A DNA stretch of 64,000 bases from CAZHLD01 sp964533185 (GCA_964533185.1 CAZHLD010000007.1:1-64000); one strand, 5' to 3'. Positions 9,487 through 18,316 are shown, counted from the first letter of the stretch. The notes: generated by a model from the letters alone, not told the origin. Made by a program: numbers and translations.

Positions 9487-10785
9487 ATGGACCAGCCAAG
9501 CCAGCCGCCCGCAAGTCAGAACGCTACTGCAACTAAGCCGTCCGAAGGACAGAGCGCCACAACAGCGAAACCCGCAGGGACGACGAACGCGCCGGGGGCG
9601 GCGGGCGGCAAGCCAGTCGTGCCCACGGCGCAGATCATCGCGCGGATGCTGGGGGCGCACGAGCGGATCAGCGACCTGCTCTTTTCACCCGGACGATTGC
9701 CGCAGGTGGAGACGAGCGGGCAACTGGTGGAAGTGCCGATCCCGGGCATGGGCGCGCTCGTGCCGGACGACACGCGGCGAATCGCCGGCGACCTGATCGG
9801 CCGGGATTCCTACGCAATGCAGAAGCTCGAACAGGACGGAGCGGCCGACATTTCCTACGGCCTGCCCGGGGTGGCGCGGTTCCGCGTGAACATTTTCCGG
9901 CAGCGGGGGAGCTGCGCGATTGTGATGCGGGTGATTCCTACGCAGATCCCGACGCTCGCCACCCTGCGCCTGCCACCGCAACTGGCCGAGTGTGCCGAGC
10001 TGCGGAACGGAATCGTGCTGGTGACCGGGCCGACCGGGTCGGGGAAATCCTCTACGTTGGCGGCGATTCTGGACAAGATCAACCAGGAGAAGGCGTACCA
10101 CATTCTGACCATCGAAGACCCAATCGAATTCCTGCACAACCACAAGCGGAGCACCATCCACCAGCGCGAGCTGCACACTGATACGCCGACGTTTGCGCTG
10201 GCGCTGCGGGCGGCGCTGCGGCAGGCCCCCAAAGTAATTCTGGTGGGCGAGATGCGCGACCGGGAAACGATCGAGATCGCTCTGGAGGCTTCGGAGACAG
10301 GCCACCTGGTGTTTTCCACACTGCACACGATTGACGCGGCGAAGACGGTCGAGCGGATCATCGGCGTCTTCCCGCAGGGCGACCAGCTGGGAATACGGAA
10401 CCGGCTGTCGAAGGCGTTCCGGTTCATCCTGTCGCAGCGGCTGGTGCCGAATCAGAAGGAAGGCGGGCGCATCGCGGTGGTGGAAATCCTGAAGTCCACC
10501 ATGCGCACGCGGGAGTATGTCGAGAAGGGCGAGAGCGAAGGCAAGACGCTGGTGGACGCTATGCGCGACGGCGCCAACGACGGTATGCAGCACTTCGACA
10601 GTGAGCTCGAGAAACTCGTGCGGTCGAGCATGGTGGACTTGGAGACGGCGCTTTCCTATTCGACCAACGCCGGCAACCTGCGCCTGGAACTGGCCGACCT
10701 GGCCGAGCAGAAGCGAGCGGCACCGGCGGCTGCCGCGGCTCCGTCGAATGTGGGTGGGGAGGCGGAGATTGAGATTGTAAGATAG
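9487..10785 (+). CDS. pilT: Type IV pilus retraction ATPase PilT
   Basis: 432-aa AAA-type motor for pilus depolymerisation and twitching. A Pro/Ala/Thr-rich, probably disordered N-terminus (1-45) precedes the PilT N-terminal domain and Walker A GPTGSGKSSTL (about 180), Asp box (TIEDPIEF), Walker B (VILVGEMRD), and His box (LVFSTLHTID). The C-terminal tail is Ala-rich. The start codon is preceded by GAGGGAAACGCC, a fair Shine-Dalgarno. The intergenic stretch 9271-9486 contains a TCAGC-type repeat but no gene. Together with pilB and the PilZ gene it forms a motility block; pilC, pilM-Q and pilA are not in the window. Confidence 0.93.
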   Translation: MDQPSQPPASQNATATKPSEGQSATTAKPAGTTNAPGAAGGKPVVPTAQIIARMLGAHERISDLLFSPGRLPQVETSGQLVEVPIPGMGALVPDDTRRIAGDLIGRDSYAMQKLEQDGAADISYGLPGVARFRVNIFRQRGSCAIVMRVIPTQIPTLATLRLPPQLAECAELRNGIVLVTGPTGSGKSSTLAAILDKINQEKAYHILTIEDPIEFLHNHKRSTIHQRELHTDTPTFALALRAALRQAPKVILVGEMRDRETIEIALEASETGHLVFSTLHTIDAAKTVERIIGVFPQGDQLGIRNRLSKAFRFILSQRLVPNQKEGGRIAVVEILKSTMRTREYVEKGESEGKTLVDAMRDGANDGMQHFDSELEKLVRSSMVDLETALSYSTNAGNLRLELADLAEQKRAAPAAAAAPSNVGGEAEIEIVR

Positions 10786-10786
10786 C

Positions 10787-10832
10787 GGTCAGCTATCAGC
10801 TGTCAGCTCTCAGCAGTCAGCTCTCAGCTGTC
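10787..10832. repeat. TCAGC-type tandem short repeat
   Basis: Six or so consecutive CAGCTNTCAGC units just after the pilT stop codon. The rest of 10833-11116 holds a hairpin (GCAAAGGGA / TCCCTTTGC, about 10899-10930) and no convincing gene. Confidence 0.6.
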
Positions 10833-11116
10833 ATTCATGCGCGAATACGCCCGGTTCTCCAATCGGGCGGCCAGATGCACAACAAATCCGGGCAAACTTG
10901 CAAAGGGAAAGCCCCGCCTCTCCCTTTGCGGCGCACGGCACTGGTGGGCCAAGTTCAGCCGGTCCTACTGAAAGAACCGGCAGGGCGCAGGGTCGCGCGA
11001 AACGGCAACCAGGTTGCAGGAAGGAGCGCGCAAAGCCGCGCCAGATGCGGGATTTGCCAGACGACCCCGGAAGTGTGTAGCATGCGGGGCGGTTCTGCAC
11101 GGCCGCGAGAAAGAGG

Positions 11117-11145
11117 TTGCGGACCGGGGCATAGTAATTTAGAAT
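11117..11145 (+). promoter_or_regulatory. Sigma-70-type promoter of bfr
   Basis: TTGCGG at 11117-11122, 17-nt spacer, TAGAAT at 11140-11145. The -10 element is contained within the inverted repeat at 11139-11153. Confidence 0.65.
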
Positions 11146-11153
11146 GATTCTAA
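11139..11153. promoter_or_regulatory. 7-1-7 inverted repeat, PerR/Fur-family operator candidate
   Basis: TTAGAAT-G-ATTCTAA is a perfect 7-1-7 inverted repeat with the layout and near-consensus sequence of a Per box (TTATAATNATTATAA) and the layout of a Fur box. It covers the -10 of the bfr promoter, so bound repressor would block initiation. Its position on an iron-storage gene fits peroxide or iron control. Confidence 0.65.
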
Positions 11154-11184
11154 CATTAGGGGTCCACCGCAGAGAGGAGAAGAG

Positions 11185-11661
11185 ATGAAAGGCAAACCGG
11201 AAGTGATCGGCGCGCTCTCGGAAATGCTGAAGGAAGAATTGGGAGCGATCAACCAGTACATGCTGCACGCGGAGATGCAGGACAACTGGGGCTACTCGAA
11301 GCTGGCCAAGGCGACAAAGAAACAGTCCATCGGGGAGATGAAGCACGCCGAGCAGATCATGGAGCGGATCCTGTTCCTCGAGGGGATGCCGCGGATGGAA
11401 GAGATGGGGCGGCTGACCATCGGCAAGGACGTGCCGCAGCAGATTAAGAACGACCTGGCGCTGGAGCGCAGCGCGGTGCTGGCGTACAATAAGGCGATTG
11501 AGACCTCGCGGAAGGCGGGCGACAACGCGACGGCCGACTTCTTGAAAGACATCCTCAAAGACGAAGAGATGCACGTGGACATGCTGGAAAAGCAGCTCAG
11601 CCTGATTGACCAATTGGGGCTGACGCAATACCTGGCGCAGCAAATGGGCGAGCCGGAATAG
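11185..11661 (+). CDS. bfr: Bacterioferritin
   Basis: 158-aa iron-storage subunit expected to form a 24-mer shell with haem at subunit interfaces. All ferroxidase ligands are present: E18, E51, H54, E94, E127, H130; the haem-ligand methionine is M52 (GEMKHAE). Length and N-terminus (MKGKPEVI) match Bfr rather than Dps or ferritin A. AGGAG lies 6 nt before the ATG. It is a monocistronic unit with its own promoter, a PerR/Fur-like operator and a strong terminator. No bacterioferritin-associated ferredoxin gene is adjacent. Confidence 0.95.
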   Translation: MKGKPEVIGALSEMLKEELGAINQYMLHAEMQDNWGYSKLAKATKKQSIGEMKHAEQIMERILFLEGMPRMEEMGRLTIGKDVPQQIKNDLALERSAVLAYNKAIETSRKAGDNATADFLKDILKDEEMHVDMLEKQLSLIDQLGLTQYLAQQMGEPE

Positions 11662-11701
11662 GAGCGTCGAGCGCGGCGCAATGCTTGCCGGGAAAAAGGA
11701 C

Positions 11702-11738
11702 GGCCGGTCCGTTTAGGCGGACCGGCCTTCGTCTTTTC
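11702..11738 (+). terminator. Rho-independent terminator after bfr
   Basis: Perfect 10-bp stem GGCCGGTCCG / CGGACCGGCC with a TTTAGG loop, followed by TTCGTCTTTT. Confidence 0.85.
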
Positions 11739-11790
11739 AGGGCCAAGTGGCACGGAATCGGGTAGAGTAGGCGACCTAGAGCGCCAGAAC

Positions 11791-12480
11791 ATGGCGACAC
11801 AAGACACCACAACAGAACAGAGTGGCCAAGCGGCGGCTTCAGTGCATCCGTTTCCGGTGATGCGATGGGTGGTGCTCGCGTGGTTAGCGGTGTGGCTGCC
11901 GACCTACTGGTACCTGCACGGCTGGGCGAACTTTTTTCATCTCTGCGACGTGGCTATCATCCTGACATGCGTGGGGCTGTGGCGGGGCAGCGCGCTGCTG
12001 CTGGGGAGCCAGGCCGTGGGGTCGCTGGTGGTGGAGACGCTCTGGTGCGCGAACGTGGCCGGGTACATGCTGTTCGGGACGCACTTGATCAAAGGGACCG
12101 AGTACATGTTCAACCCGGCGATCCCGCTGTGGGTGCGGCTGCTTTCCTGCTACCACGTGGTGTGGCCGGTGCTGCTGCTGTGGGCGGTGCGGCGGGTGGG
12201 GTACGACCGGCGGTCGCTCGCGCTGCAAGCGACGATTGCAGTGCCGGTGGTGGCGGCTTCGCGATGGATCGAACCGCACCGGAACCTGAATTTTTCTGTC
12301 ATCGATCCGGTCTTTGAGCGCTCGTTGGGGCCGGCGCCAGTGCACCTAGCAATTATCCTGGTGTGCCTGTTCATTCTGATTTATCTGCCGACGCACCTTC
12401 TGCTGAAGCGCCTCTTCCCTTCCCCAACAGGGCCTGCTCCGAAAGGAGCGGCCGGAGCATCTAATCGCCGGGAGGATTGA
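11791..12480 (+). CDS. Polytopic membrane protein, function unknown
   Basis: 229 aa with five or six hydrophobic segments between residues 24 and 205, including WVVLAWLAVWLPTYW and LAIILVCLFILIYLP. It has a Ser/Gln-rich N-terminus and a Pro/Ala-rich basic C-terminus. Conserved-looking polar residues (HLCD, ETLWCAN, WIEPHRN) suggest a function beyond structure, but I do not recognise the family. The stop codon is 4 nt before the msrB start, so the two genes are probably co-transcribed. Confidence 0.7.
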   Translation: MATQDTTTEQSGQAAASVHPFPVMRWVVLAWLAVWLPTYWYLHGWANFFHLCDVAIILTCVGLWRGSALLLGSQAVGSLVVETLWCANVAGYMLFGTHLIKGTEYMFNPAIPLWVRLLSCYHVVWPVLLLWAVRRVGYDRRSLALQATIAVPVVAASRWIEPHRNLNFSVIDPVFERSLGPAPVHLAIILVCLFILIYLPTHLLLKRLFPSPTGPAPKGAAGASNRRED

Positions 12481-12484
12481 AGCG

Positions 12485-12883
12485 ATGGCTGAGAAGCCGA
12501 CGAAGAACGATGCGGAATGGAAGGCAAAGCTGACCCCGCAGCAGTACCACGTGACGCGGCAGAAGGGGACGGAGCCGCCGTTCACCGGCGAGTACGAGGA
12601 CACGGAGACGCCGGGCATGTACCGGTGCGTGTGCTGCGGGCAGCCACTGTTCAGCTCGGAGACGAAGTTCCACTCGGGGAGCGGGTGGCCGAGCTTCTGG
12701 TCGCCGGTTGATGAGGACAAGGTGAAAGTGGAGCGCGACGCGAGTCGCGGGATGGTTCGCACCGAGGTGACGTGCAGCCAGTGCGAGGCGCACCTGGGGC
12801 ATGTGTTCGAGGACGGGCCGCGGCCGACAGGGATGAGGTATTGCATCAATTCGGCGGCGCTGAAGCTGGAGGAAAAAGATTAA
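12485..12883 (+). CDS. msrB: Peptide methionine-R-sulfoxide reductase B
   Basis: Repairs methionine-R-sulfoxide in proteins with thioredoxin as reductant; 132 aa, full-length for MsrB. It has two zinc-binding CxxC pairs (CVCC and CSQC), the SGSGWPSFW substrate loop and the catalytic Cys in RYCINSAAL. No MsrA partner lies nearby. Cytoplasmic, no signal peptide. GGAGGATTGAAGCG precedes the ATG. Confidence 0.95.
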   Translation: MAEKPTKNDAEWKAKLTPQQYHVTRQKGTEPPFTGEYEDTETPGMYRCVCCGQPLFSSETKFHSGSGWPSFWSPVDEDKVKVERDASRGMVRTEVTCSQCEAHLGHVFEDGPRPTGMRYCINSAALKLEEKD

Positions 12884-13055
12884 GAAAGCTACAGAGACAC
12901 AGAGCAATCCCACCATAGCCAAAGAACCCAACAGCGCTAGAGGACGAGGAGGACGAAGTTGAGTCGGCCGGAGCCCGTCGTGAATTTTTGGGGGGTTGGC
13001 AGGGTTGTCGAGCCAGGCCGGGTCTCGCATGGAGGACAAGAGTGTGCCGTGGGCG

Positions 13056-13523
13056 CTACTGGTCAGCGAGGCGGGTGGACTGCCAGGCGACCTGGCGCCA
13101 GCGGCCGTTGCGGCGGAAATAGACGTCGAGGAAGCGGATCTCGAGGACGCGCTGCCGGCCGCCGGATTCGACGGTCATGCGGGCGTGGCCAGTGACTAGA
13201 GCAGTCGTGCCGTAAATGCGGACCCGCAAATCATCGAGATCAGCACCGACGTATTTCAACTGGCCGGAACGCAGGGCGGCGAGGAACTCGGCCTTGGTTT
13301 CGACGCGGCCGCTCGAGTGGGTATAGACCAGCGCGTCGTCAAGAAGCGCGTCGAGCTCGGAGAAATCGTTGTTCAGCATGGCGGCGATGCGGCGGCCGAG
13401 GACGTCGAGGACCTGCATCATTGCGGAGGGCAGGCCGCAGTCTTTTGGCCTCGATTCGGATTGCGAGCGCGCGGCCGGAGACACCAGAAGCAAGAGACAA
13501 ACGGCTGAGCGGATCTTTTTCAT
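13056..13523 (-). CDS. Secreted NTF2-like (DUF4440/SnoaL-type) protein
   Basis: 155 aa with an N-terminal signal peptide (MKKIRSAVCLLLLVSPAARS) and a cone-shaped NTF2-like domain: a long helix with DVLGRRIAAMLNNDF, then DDALVYTHSSG, TALVTGHARM and LDVYFRRNGRWRQVAWQST, which matches the DUF4440 pattern. Such domains bind small ligands or act as enzymes; no catalytic role can be assigned. It is convergent with msrB; 12884-13055 shows no gene. The stop TAG lies in a GCGCTAC context resembling a REP head. Confidence 0.75.
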   Translation of the reverse strand: MKKIRSAVCLLLLVSPAARSQSESRPKDCGLPSAMMQVLDVLGRRIAAMLNNDFSELDALLDDALVYTHSSGRVETKAEFLAALRSGQLKYVGADLDDLRVRIYGTTALVTGHARMTVESGGRQRVLEIRFLDVYFRRNGRWRQVAWQSTRLADQ

Positions 13524-13618
13524 GGCGCGGCCTCATAGGGCGAAAGTGTAGCTGCTGCGGAATCCTAATGCGGGGCGGGTAGACGGGCAAGGCGGGAGGC
13601 GAAGAGGGGACGGAAAAG

Positions 13619-13679
13619 CGGGTCCCTCGCCCGCCGCTCTTCGACAAGCTCGGGGCAAGCGGCAGGCTCGGAATGATAG
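13619..13679. repeat. Dispersed repeat family III (expanded copy)
   Basis: Begins GGGTCCCTCG and ends GGCTCGGAATGATA, with internal GC inverted repeats. Other copies end the same way at 18359-18402, 19433-19469, 21111-21164 and 51047-51089. Confidence 0.55.
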
Positions 13680-13706
13680 ACGATCGGTGGAAGGAGAAAC
13701 CGGCCG

Positions 13707-14654
13707 CTACAGGTGGCGGAGAACCATGAGGGTCAGGTCGTCGCCGCGCGAGTGGCCACCGGCAAAATCCTGCACCGCACCCAGGAGCGAAAAGAGCGTC
13801 GCGCTGGCGGAAGAGCCAGCGGCGGCGCGGGCGGCGGCCAGCAATCCGCGAGTGCCAAACTCTTCGTCGCGCGCATTGCGACACTCAATGAGTCCGTCGG
13901 AATACATCACAAGCGTATCGCCATGCCCGAGGCGCACGCGGCCGCAGTTGAACGTGGCACCGGCCACGGCACCGAGCATGGGACCGCCTTCGCGAAGCGT
14001 CTCGACCGAGCCGTTGCGGCGCAGCAGCAGAGCAGGCGGCTGGCCGGCGTTGCAGTAGATGAAGTCGCCCTTGTGCGGGTCGAGCCGGCCGAGGAAAAGG
14101 CCGGCCATGGGAGGGTCGGGCTGGATCTGGAAGAGATCGCGGTTGATGGCCGCAGTCGCGGCAGCCGGGCCGGGGACGGAAGAAGCGTGGATACGTAGCA
14201 GGCCGATCAGATGGGTAAACCAGAGGCCGGCCAGAAAACCCTTGCCGGCGATATCGCCGACAGCCAGGGCCAGCTCGGAGCCGAGGTCGAGGACGTTGTA
14301 GAAGTCGCCGGAGATATGGCGGACAGCGAAGACTTCGCTGGCGAGCTCAAATCGTCCGCGGCGAAGCTCACGGGTGGAGCAGAGCTTGCGCTGGAGTTGG
14401 GCGGCGCCGAAGAGGGCTTGCTGGAGTTCGTTCTGCTGGCGACGGAGAGCGGCGAGCTCGGCTTCGAGGGCGAGGTTGCGCTGGAGCAGGTCGGCAGCGG
14501 GCTTGCGGCCGTTCCCATTGCGAGAGGCTTTGGCAGGCCGCCCGGCCAGCGCCTGCCAGGCCTGAAAGTGGGCGAGCTCTTGGCGATGGTCTGCGCGAGG
14601 CGAGTGCTGGGTCTTTCTCACGGGCAGCCCCCTCCGTCCGGGGCGAACGCGCAT
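13707..14654 (-). CDS. SpoIIE/RsbU-type PP2C serine phosphatase
   Basis: 315 aa. A basic N-terminus and a coiled-coil segment (about 55-95, EAELAALRRQQNELQQAL) precede a PPM-type phosphatase domain with metal-binding motifs SGDFYNV, VGDIAGKG, LVMYSDGLIE and DDLTLMVL. This class dephosphorylates anti-sigma-factor antagonists, often under two-component control. Its ATG overlaps the response-regulator stop by 1 nt (TGATG), so it is translated with the regulator above it. The stop codon lies in CGGCCGCTAC, a REP-like head. The domain is complete; the target antagonist is not in the window. Confidence 0.88.
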   Translation of the reverse strand: MRVRPGRRGLPVRKTQHSPRADHRQELAHFQAWQALAGRPAKASRNGNGRKPAADLLQRNLALEAELAALRRQQNELQQALFGAAQLQRKLCSTRELRRGRFELASEVFAVRHISGDFYNVLDLGSELALAVGDIAGKGFLAGLWFTHLIGLLRIHASSVPGPAAATAAINRDLFQIQPDPPMAGLFLGRLDPHKGDFIYCNAGQPPALLLRRNGSVETLREGGPMLGAVAGATFNCGRVRLGHGDTLVMYSDGLIECRNARDEEFGTRGLLAAARAAAGSSASATLFSLLGAVQDFAGGHSRGDDLTLMVLRHL

Positions 14655-15340
14655 CAGCCGACGAATTTATATCCCACGCCGTGCACGGTCAGGATGAACC
14701 GAGGTTCCTCCGGATTGGGTTCGAGTTTCTGGCGCAGGCGAACGATGTGGGCGTCCACAGTGCGCGTGGTGGGGAAGTGCTCGTACCCCCAGACGTATTC
14801 AAGCAGGCGGTCGCGACTCAGCGTTTCACCCGGGTGGCCGAGGAAATATTTCAGCAGCTCGAACTCCTTGGCGGAGAAGTCCACGGACTTACCGCGGCGG
14901 GCAACTTGATAGCTGCGGAGGTTAACCTCGACGTCGCCAAATTTGTAGGTCTCCTGGTCCTTGGGCAGCGCGTGGGCGCGGCGCAGGACGGCTTTGACGC
15001 GGGCGATGAGCTCGCGGATGGAGAAGGGTTTGGTCACGTAGTCATCGGCGCCGAGCTCGAGGCCGACAACCTTGTCCACTTCCTGCCCGCGCGCGGTGAG
15101 CATGATGACGGGCATCGAGGGGCGCTTGGCCTTGAGCTGCTTGCAGACGTCGAGGCCGCTCATCTTGGGCATCATGACGTCGAGCACAACCAGGTCCGGC
15201 GAATCCTCGATGGCGCGATGGAGGCCTTCGGCGCCGTCGCCTGCGGTGATCACCTGGTAGCCCTCGTATTCGAAGTTGTCGCGCAGGCCGGCAACCATGT
15301 TGGGTTCATCTTCCACGATCAGTATTTTGGTCATGACCAC
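14654..15340 (-). CDS. OmpR/PhoB-family response regulator
   Basis: 228 aa. Receiver domain with acidic pocket (E10-D11-E12), phospho-acceptor D54 (VVLDVMMPK), and K104 (TKPFS); C-terminal winged-helix DNA-binding domain with SAKEFELLKYFLGHPGE and TVDAHIVRLRQKLE. It lies 32 nt downstream of the sensor kinase on the same strand, so the two are a cognate pair, and it is followed by a coupled phosphatase. Overall similarity is to PhoB/RprY-like regulators; the signal is unknown. Confidence 0.95.
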   Translation of the reverse strand: MVMTKILIVEDEPNMVAGLRDNFEYEGYQVITAGDGAEGLHRAIEDSPDLVVLDVMMPKMSGLDVCKQLKAKRPSMPVIMLTARGQEVDKVVGLELGADDYVTKPFSIRELIARVKAVLRRAHALPKDQETYKFGDVEVNLRSYQVARRGKSVDFSAKEFELLKYFLGHPGETLSRDRLLEYVWGYEHFPTTRTVDAHIVRLRQKLEPNPEEPRFILTVHGVGYKFVG

Positions 15341-15372
15341 TCCGTGTCTCCCTTTCCGAAAATCGAAACCGT

Positions 15373-17076
15373 TCAGGCTGCGGCCGGCGAGGGACTGGTG
15401 CCTGCCTGCGGCGGCCGGTTGCTCTGAATCGGCAGGGCGATGACGAACTTGCTGCCCTTGCCGGGCTTGCTTTCGACAGAGACATCTCCGCCATGCGCCT
15501 GGACGATGTGGCGGACCAGGGAGAGACCCAGGCCGCTGCCCTTGGTGTTGTGGACCAAGGGGTCGCCGACGCGATAGAACTTCTCAAAGATTTTGGACTG
15601 CTCGGCCGTCGGAATGCCGATGCCTTTGTCGATGACCTCGAGCTTGATTGAGCCATTGGCACGATAGAGGTTGACGCCGATGTATTTCTGGTCGCGGGAA
15701 TATTTCAGCGCGTTGTTGACGAGGTTGAGCAGGGAGCGGGCGATGGCTTCGCGGTCCACTTTGAGGGGCGGGATGTCTTCGGCGATTCTTTCTTCGAAGG
15801 AGAAGCCGTTCTGCTCGATCTGGTAGCGATAGGACTCCAGGGTATTGTGGACCAGCAAAGCGATATCCGTTTCCTTAAACTCGTACTCCTTGCGTCCGGC
15901 CTCGATGCGGGAGAAATCGAGGATGTTGTTGATGAGGGCCGAAAGCCGCTCAGATTCCTTGCGGATGATACGGTAGTACTCCCCGAACTTGTCTGGCGAG
16001 GTGAGGCGGCCGAGCTCGAGCGTTTCCGCGTAGAGGCGAATCAGCGAGAGCGGCGTGCGGAGCTCGTGGGACACGTTGGCGACGAAATCGGATTTGAGGC
16101 GGGCCAGCGCCATTTCGCGGCTGACGTTGCGCCAGGTGAGCCAGATGCCGGCGGCCATCAGCAGGGAGAGGCAGCCGAGGATGATGAAGTTGTAGGTGAC
16201 GAACTGCTGGCCGATGGCGGCCACCGTGGTGCCCTTGTACTTGATCGCCATCACCAGGCCGGGGAAACCTTCCTCGAAGGCACGCTCAACCTCGGGCTTC
16301 CCGCCATCCCAGTCCGAAGAAGCGGCAAGGGGCTCCCACTCCTTGCGGAGGTGGATCATCATAACCGCCTGGTTGGCCGCGTTCTTATTCTTGCTGGGCT
16401 CGGAAGACGTGTAGGCGAGGACACTATCGAGCATCTGAGGGAAGAAGTCTTTGCGCAGGTAGTCGGGGTCAAAGACGATACCGCCCATGGCCACGCGGTC
16501 GCCGGTGAGATGCGGCGGAGTGAAGAGCGCGATGGTGGTGGGAATGTTCCTTTTTCCCGGGCCGCTAATAACCTCGGTGAAGATGTAATAGGGCGGCTGA
16601 TCCTTCTTCTCCATTTCGCGGAACTTTTCGAGCATGCTCTTGGACTCAACGGGGAGCCATTTGGAGAAGGCGTCGATCGCTTTGCTGATCTCCAGCCTGT
16701 AGTCAGAACCATCGGCGCGGTCAGAGCGGGAGCGGACAATGAAAGCGTTGGTCTTCTGGTCGTAGAGAAACGCAAAAGCGATTTGGGGATTTTCGCGGAG
16801 GACCTTTTCGAGTTCGGCGGCGACGTGGTCGTCGGGACAGGGGAATTCCTTTCGGATTTCGGCGACTATGCCGCGGAGCTTTTCGACCATTTTCTTTTCG
16901 GCGATCTTGGTGATGTAGAGGAAGTCGCGATGGATGGCGGCTTCGATGGCTTTGTCGCGCTGGATGGAGCGGAGGTTCCAGAGGGTGAAGCCAATGATGG
17001 CAGCCGCAGGGAGAATAATGGCAAGCTGGAGCGTCAGGAGCATGCGGGTGCGCTCGTTCCAACGCTTCTTGCTCAT
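15373..17076 (-). CDS. Membrane sensor histidine kinase
   Basis: 567 aa. TM1 (about 12-32) and TM2 (about 305-325) enclose a large periplasmic sensor region of about 270 residues with no recognised domain. A cytoplasmic HisKA domain follows (H-box NVSHELRTPLSLIR), then HATPase_c with N-box (LLNLVNNALKYS), G1 (DKGIGIP), F (FEKFYRV) and G2 (KGSGLGLSLVRH). The ATG at 17076 (MSKKRW) has GAGG 7 nt upstream; in-frame residues beyond it do not resemble a kinase. It heads the kinase-regulator-phosphatase operon. Confidence 0.93.
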   Translation of the reverse strand: MSKKRWNERTRMLLTLQLAIILPAAAIIGFTLWNLRSIQRDKAIEAAIHRDFLYITKIAEKKMVEKLRGIVAEIRKEFPCPDDHVAAELEKVLRENPQIAFAFLYDQKTNAFIVRSRSDRADGSDYRLEISKAIDAFSKWLPVESKSMLEKFREMEKKDQPPYYIFTEVISGPGKRNIPTTIALFTPPHLTGDRVAMGGIVFDPDYLRKDFFPQMLDSVLAYTSSEPSKNKNAANQAVMMIHLRKEWEPLAASSDWDGGKPEVERAFEEGFPGLVMAIKYKGTTVAAIGQQFVTYNFIILGCLSLLMAAGIWLTWRNVSREMALARLKSDFVANVSHELRTPLSLIRLYAETLELGRLTSPDKFGEYYRIIRKESERLSALINNILDFSRIEAGRKEYEFKETDIALLVHNTLESYRYQIEQNGFSFEERIAEDIPPLKVDREAIARSLLNLVNNALKYSRDQKYIGVNLYRANGSIKLEVIDKGIGIPTAEQSKIFEKFYRVGDPLVHNTKGSGLGLSLVRHIVQAHGGDVSVESKPGKGSKFVIALPIQSNRPPQAGTSPSPAAA

Positions 17077-17377
17077 GGCAACCTCGCCAGCGAGTCTAGG
17101 GTCTCTAACCACTAGACGCAAATTGTAAACAAGAGTTTCAGGGGATGTGTCAAAGGGGAGCAAAAAGTTGTAAAGAGTTGTGAAGGGGATTGGCAGAAAG
17201 ACTGCTAAGCGCTGTACATACAATCGGTTATGGAAGGCTGGATACCCTGATGTCGCAATTCCTCCAATGTCGGGTGGAATGGAACGAGCGGGGCTTCGAC
17301 CACGTAGGGCGCCTACCAACGAGCAAGGCCACCCAAAGAGGTCAAGGGGTAGCGTCCAGAATCATGCGGATGGCTGG
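17077..17377. other. Intergenic region between divergent kinase and nadC genes
   Basis: No gene is supported here. A TTGACA at about 17148-17153 reads toward the kinase, but no well-spaced -10 was found. An open frame continuous with nadC extends back to 17180; its translation has no nadC homology and is rejected. Confidence 0.4.
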
Positions 17378-18316
17378 TTGAGAAGCTCCGGCGGCTTCAA
17401 TTGGGACTCCGAAGAAATCTGTTCGCTCATCGCAACTACATTGAACGAAGATGTCGGCGCAGGAGACCGGACTGTGGCGGCGACGGTGCCGGAAGTCGCG
17501 CGGGCACGGGCGCGGATACTTGCCAAGCAGGAGTTGGTGGTGGCGGGGTTGCCGCTGGCGCAGAGGGTGTTCCGAGCGCTGGACGGCGGCATCGAGTTTG
17601 AGGCGAAGATTGAGGAAGGGGCGAAGGCTGCGGCGGGAGCGGAGATTGCGTGGATCGAGGGGCGTGCGGAGACGATATTGACGGGAGAGCGGACGGCGCT
17701 GAATTTTCTTTCGCACCTGAGCGGAGTGGCGACGTTGACGCGGCGGTTTGTGGAAGCGATAGTCGGGACGCAGGCGCGGATACGCGACACCGGGAAGACC
17801 ACGCCGCTGCTGCGGGCGCTGGAGAAGTATGCAGTGAGGATGGGCGGTGGGGCGAACCACCGGTTCGGGCTCTTTGACACGATTCTGATTAGGGAAAACT
17901 ACATTGCCCTGGCGGGCGGAGTAGCCGAGGCGCTGCGGCGGGCGCGGGAGCAAGCGAAGCAGGAAGCAGGGCAGCCACGAGAGATGACGGCGTACGAGAG
18001 CTTTGCGCCGCCCAATGCAGGTGGGTTTCCGCTCCAAATTGAAGTGAGGAATGAGGCCGAGTTGCGGGAGGCGCTTGAGACAGGCGCGGTGTCGGTGCTG
18101 CTGGACAACGTGGCGCCGGAAGAGGCGGGGCGGCTGACGGCGATTGTGCGTCAGGAGCGAGCGGGGTGTGCGGTGGAGGTGTCGGGTGGCGTGACGCTGG
18201 CGAATGTGCGGGCGTATGCGGAGGCGGGCGTGGATTTCATTGCCGTGGGGGCGCTGACGCATTCGGCGCCGGCGGCGGATGTGAGTTTGCTTGTGGAAGA
18301 AGGGCGCGGCGAGTAA
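17378..18316 (+). CDS. nadC: Nicotinate-nucleotide pyrophosphorylase (quinolinate phosphoribosyltransferase)
   Basis: Converts quinolinate and PRPP to nicotinate mononucleotide in de novo NAD synthesis. About 312 aa. Motifs include NEDVGAGDRT, GERTALNFLSHLSGVAT, RDTGKTTPLLRALEKYAVRMG, GGANHRFGLFD and EVSGGVTLANVRAYAEAGVD, the conserved substrate-binding and barrel segments. The N-terminus is uncertain: homology begins at NWDSEEICSLIATTLNEDV, and the closest in-frame start is a TTG at 17378. nadA and nadB are not present. A repeat copy separates it from birA. Confidence 0.9.
   Translation: MRSSGGFNWDSEEICSLIATTLNEDVGAGDRTVAATVPEVARARARILAKQELVVAGLPLAQRVFRALDGGIEFEAKIEEGAKAAAGAEIAWIEGRAETILTGERTALNFLSHLSGVATLTRRFVEAIVGTQARIRDTGKTTPLLRALEKYAVRMGGGANHRFGLFDTILIRENYIALAGGVAEALRRAREQAKQEAGQPREMTAYESFAPPNAGGFPLQIEVRNEAELREALETGAVSVLLDNVAPEEAGRLTAIVRQERAGCAVEVSGGVTLANVRAYAEAGVDFIAVGALTHSAPAADVSLLVEEGRGE

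Noticed and set aside
15847..17115. 422-codon plus-strand frame opposite the histidine kinase
   Set aside because: Antisense of the HisKA/HATPase coding sequence, which carries all the expected motifs; the plus-strand product has no recognisable motif.
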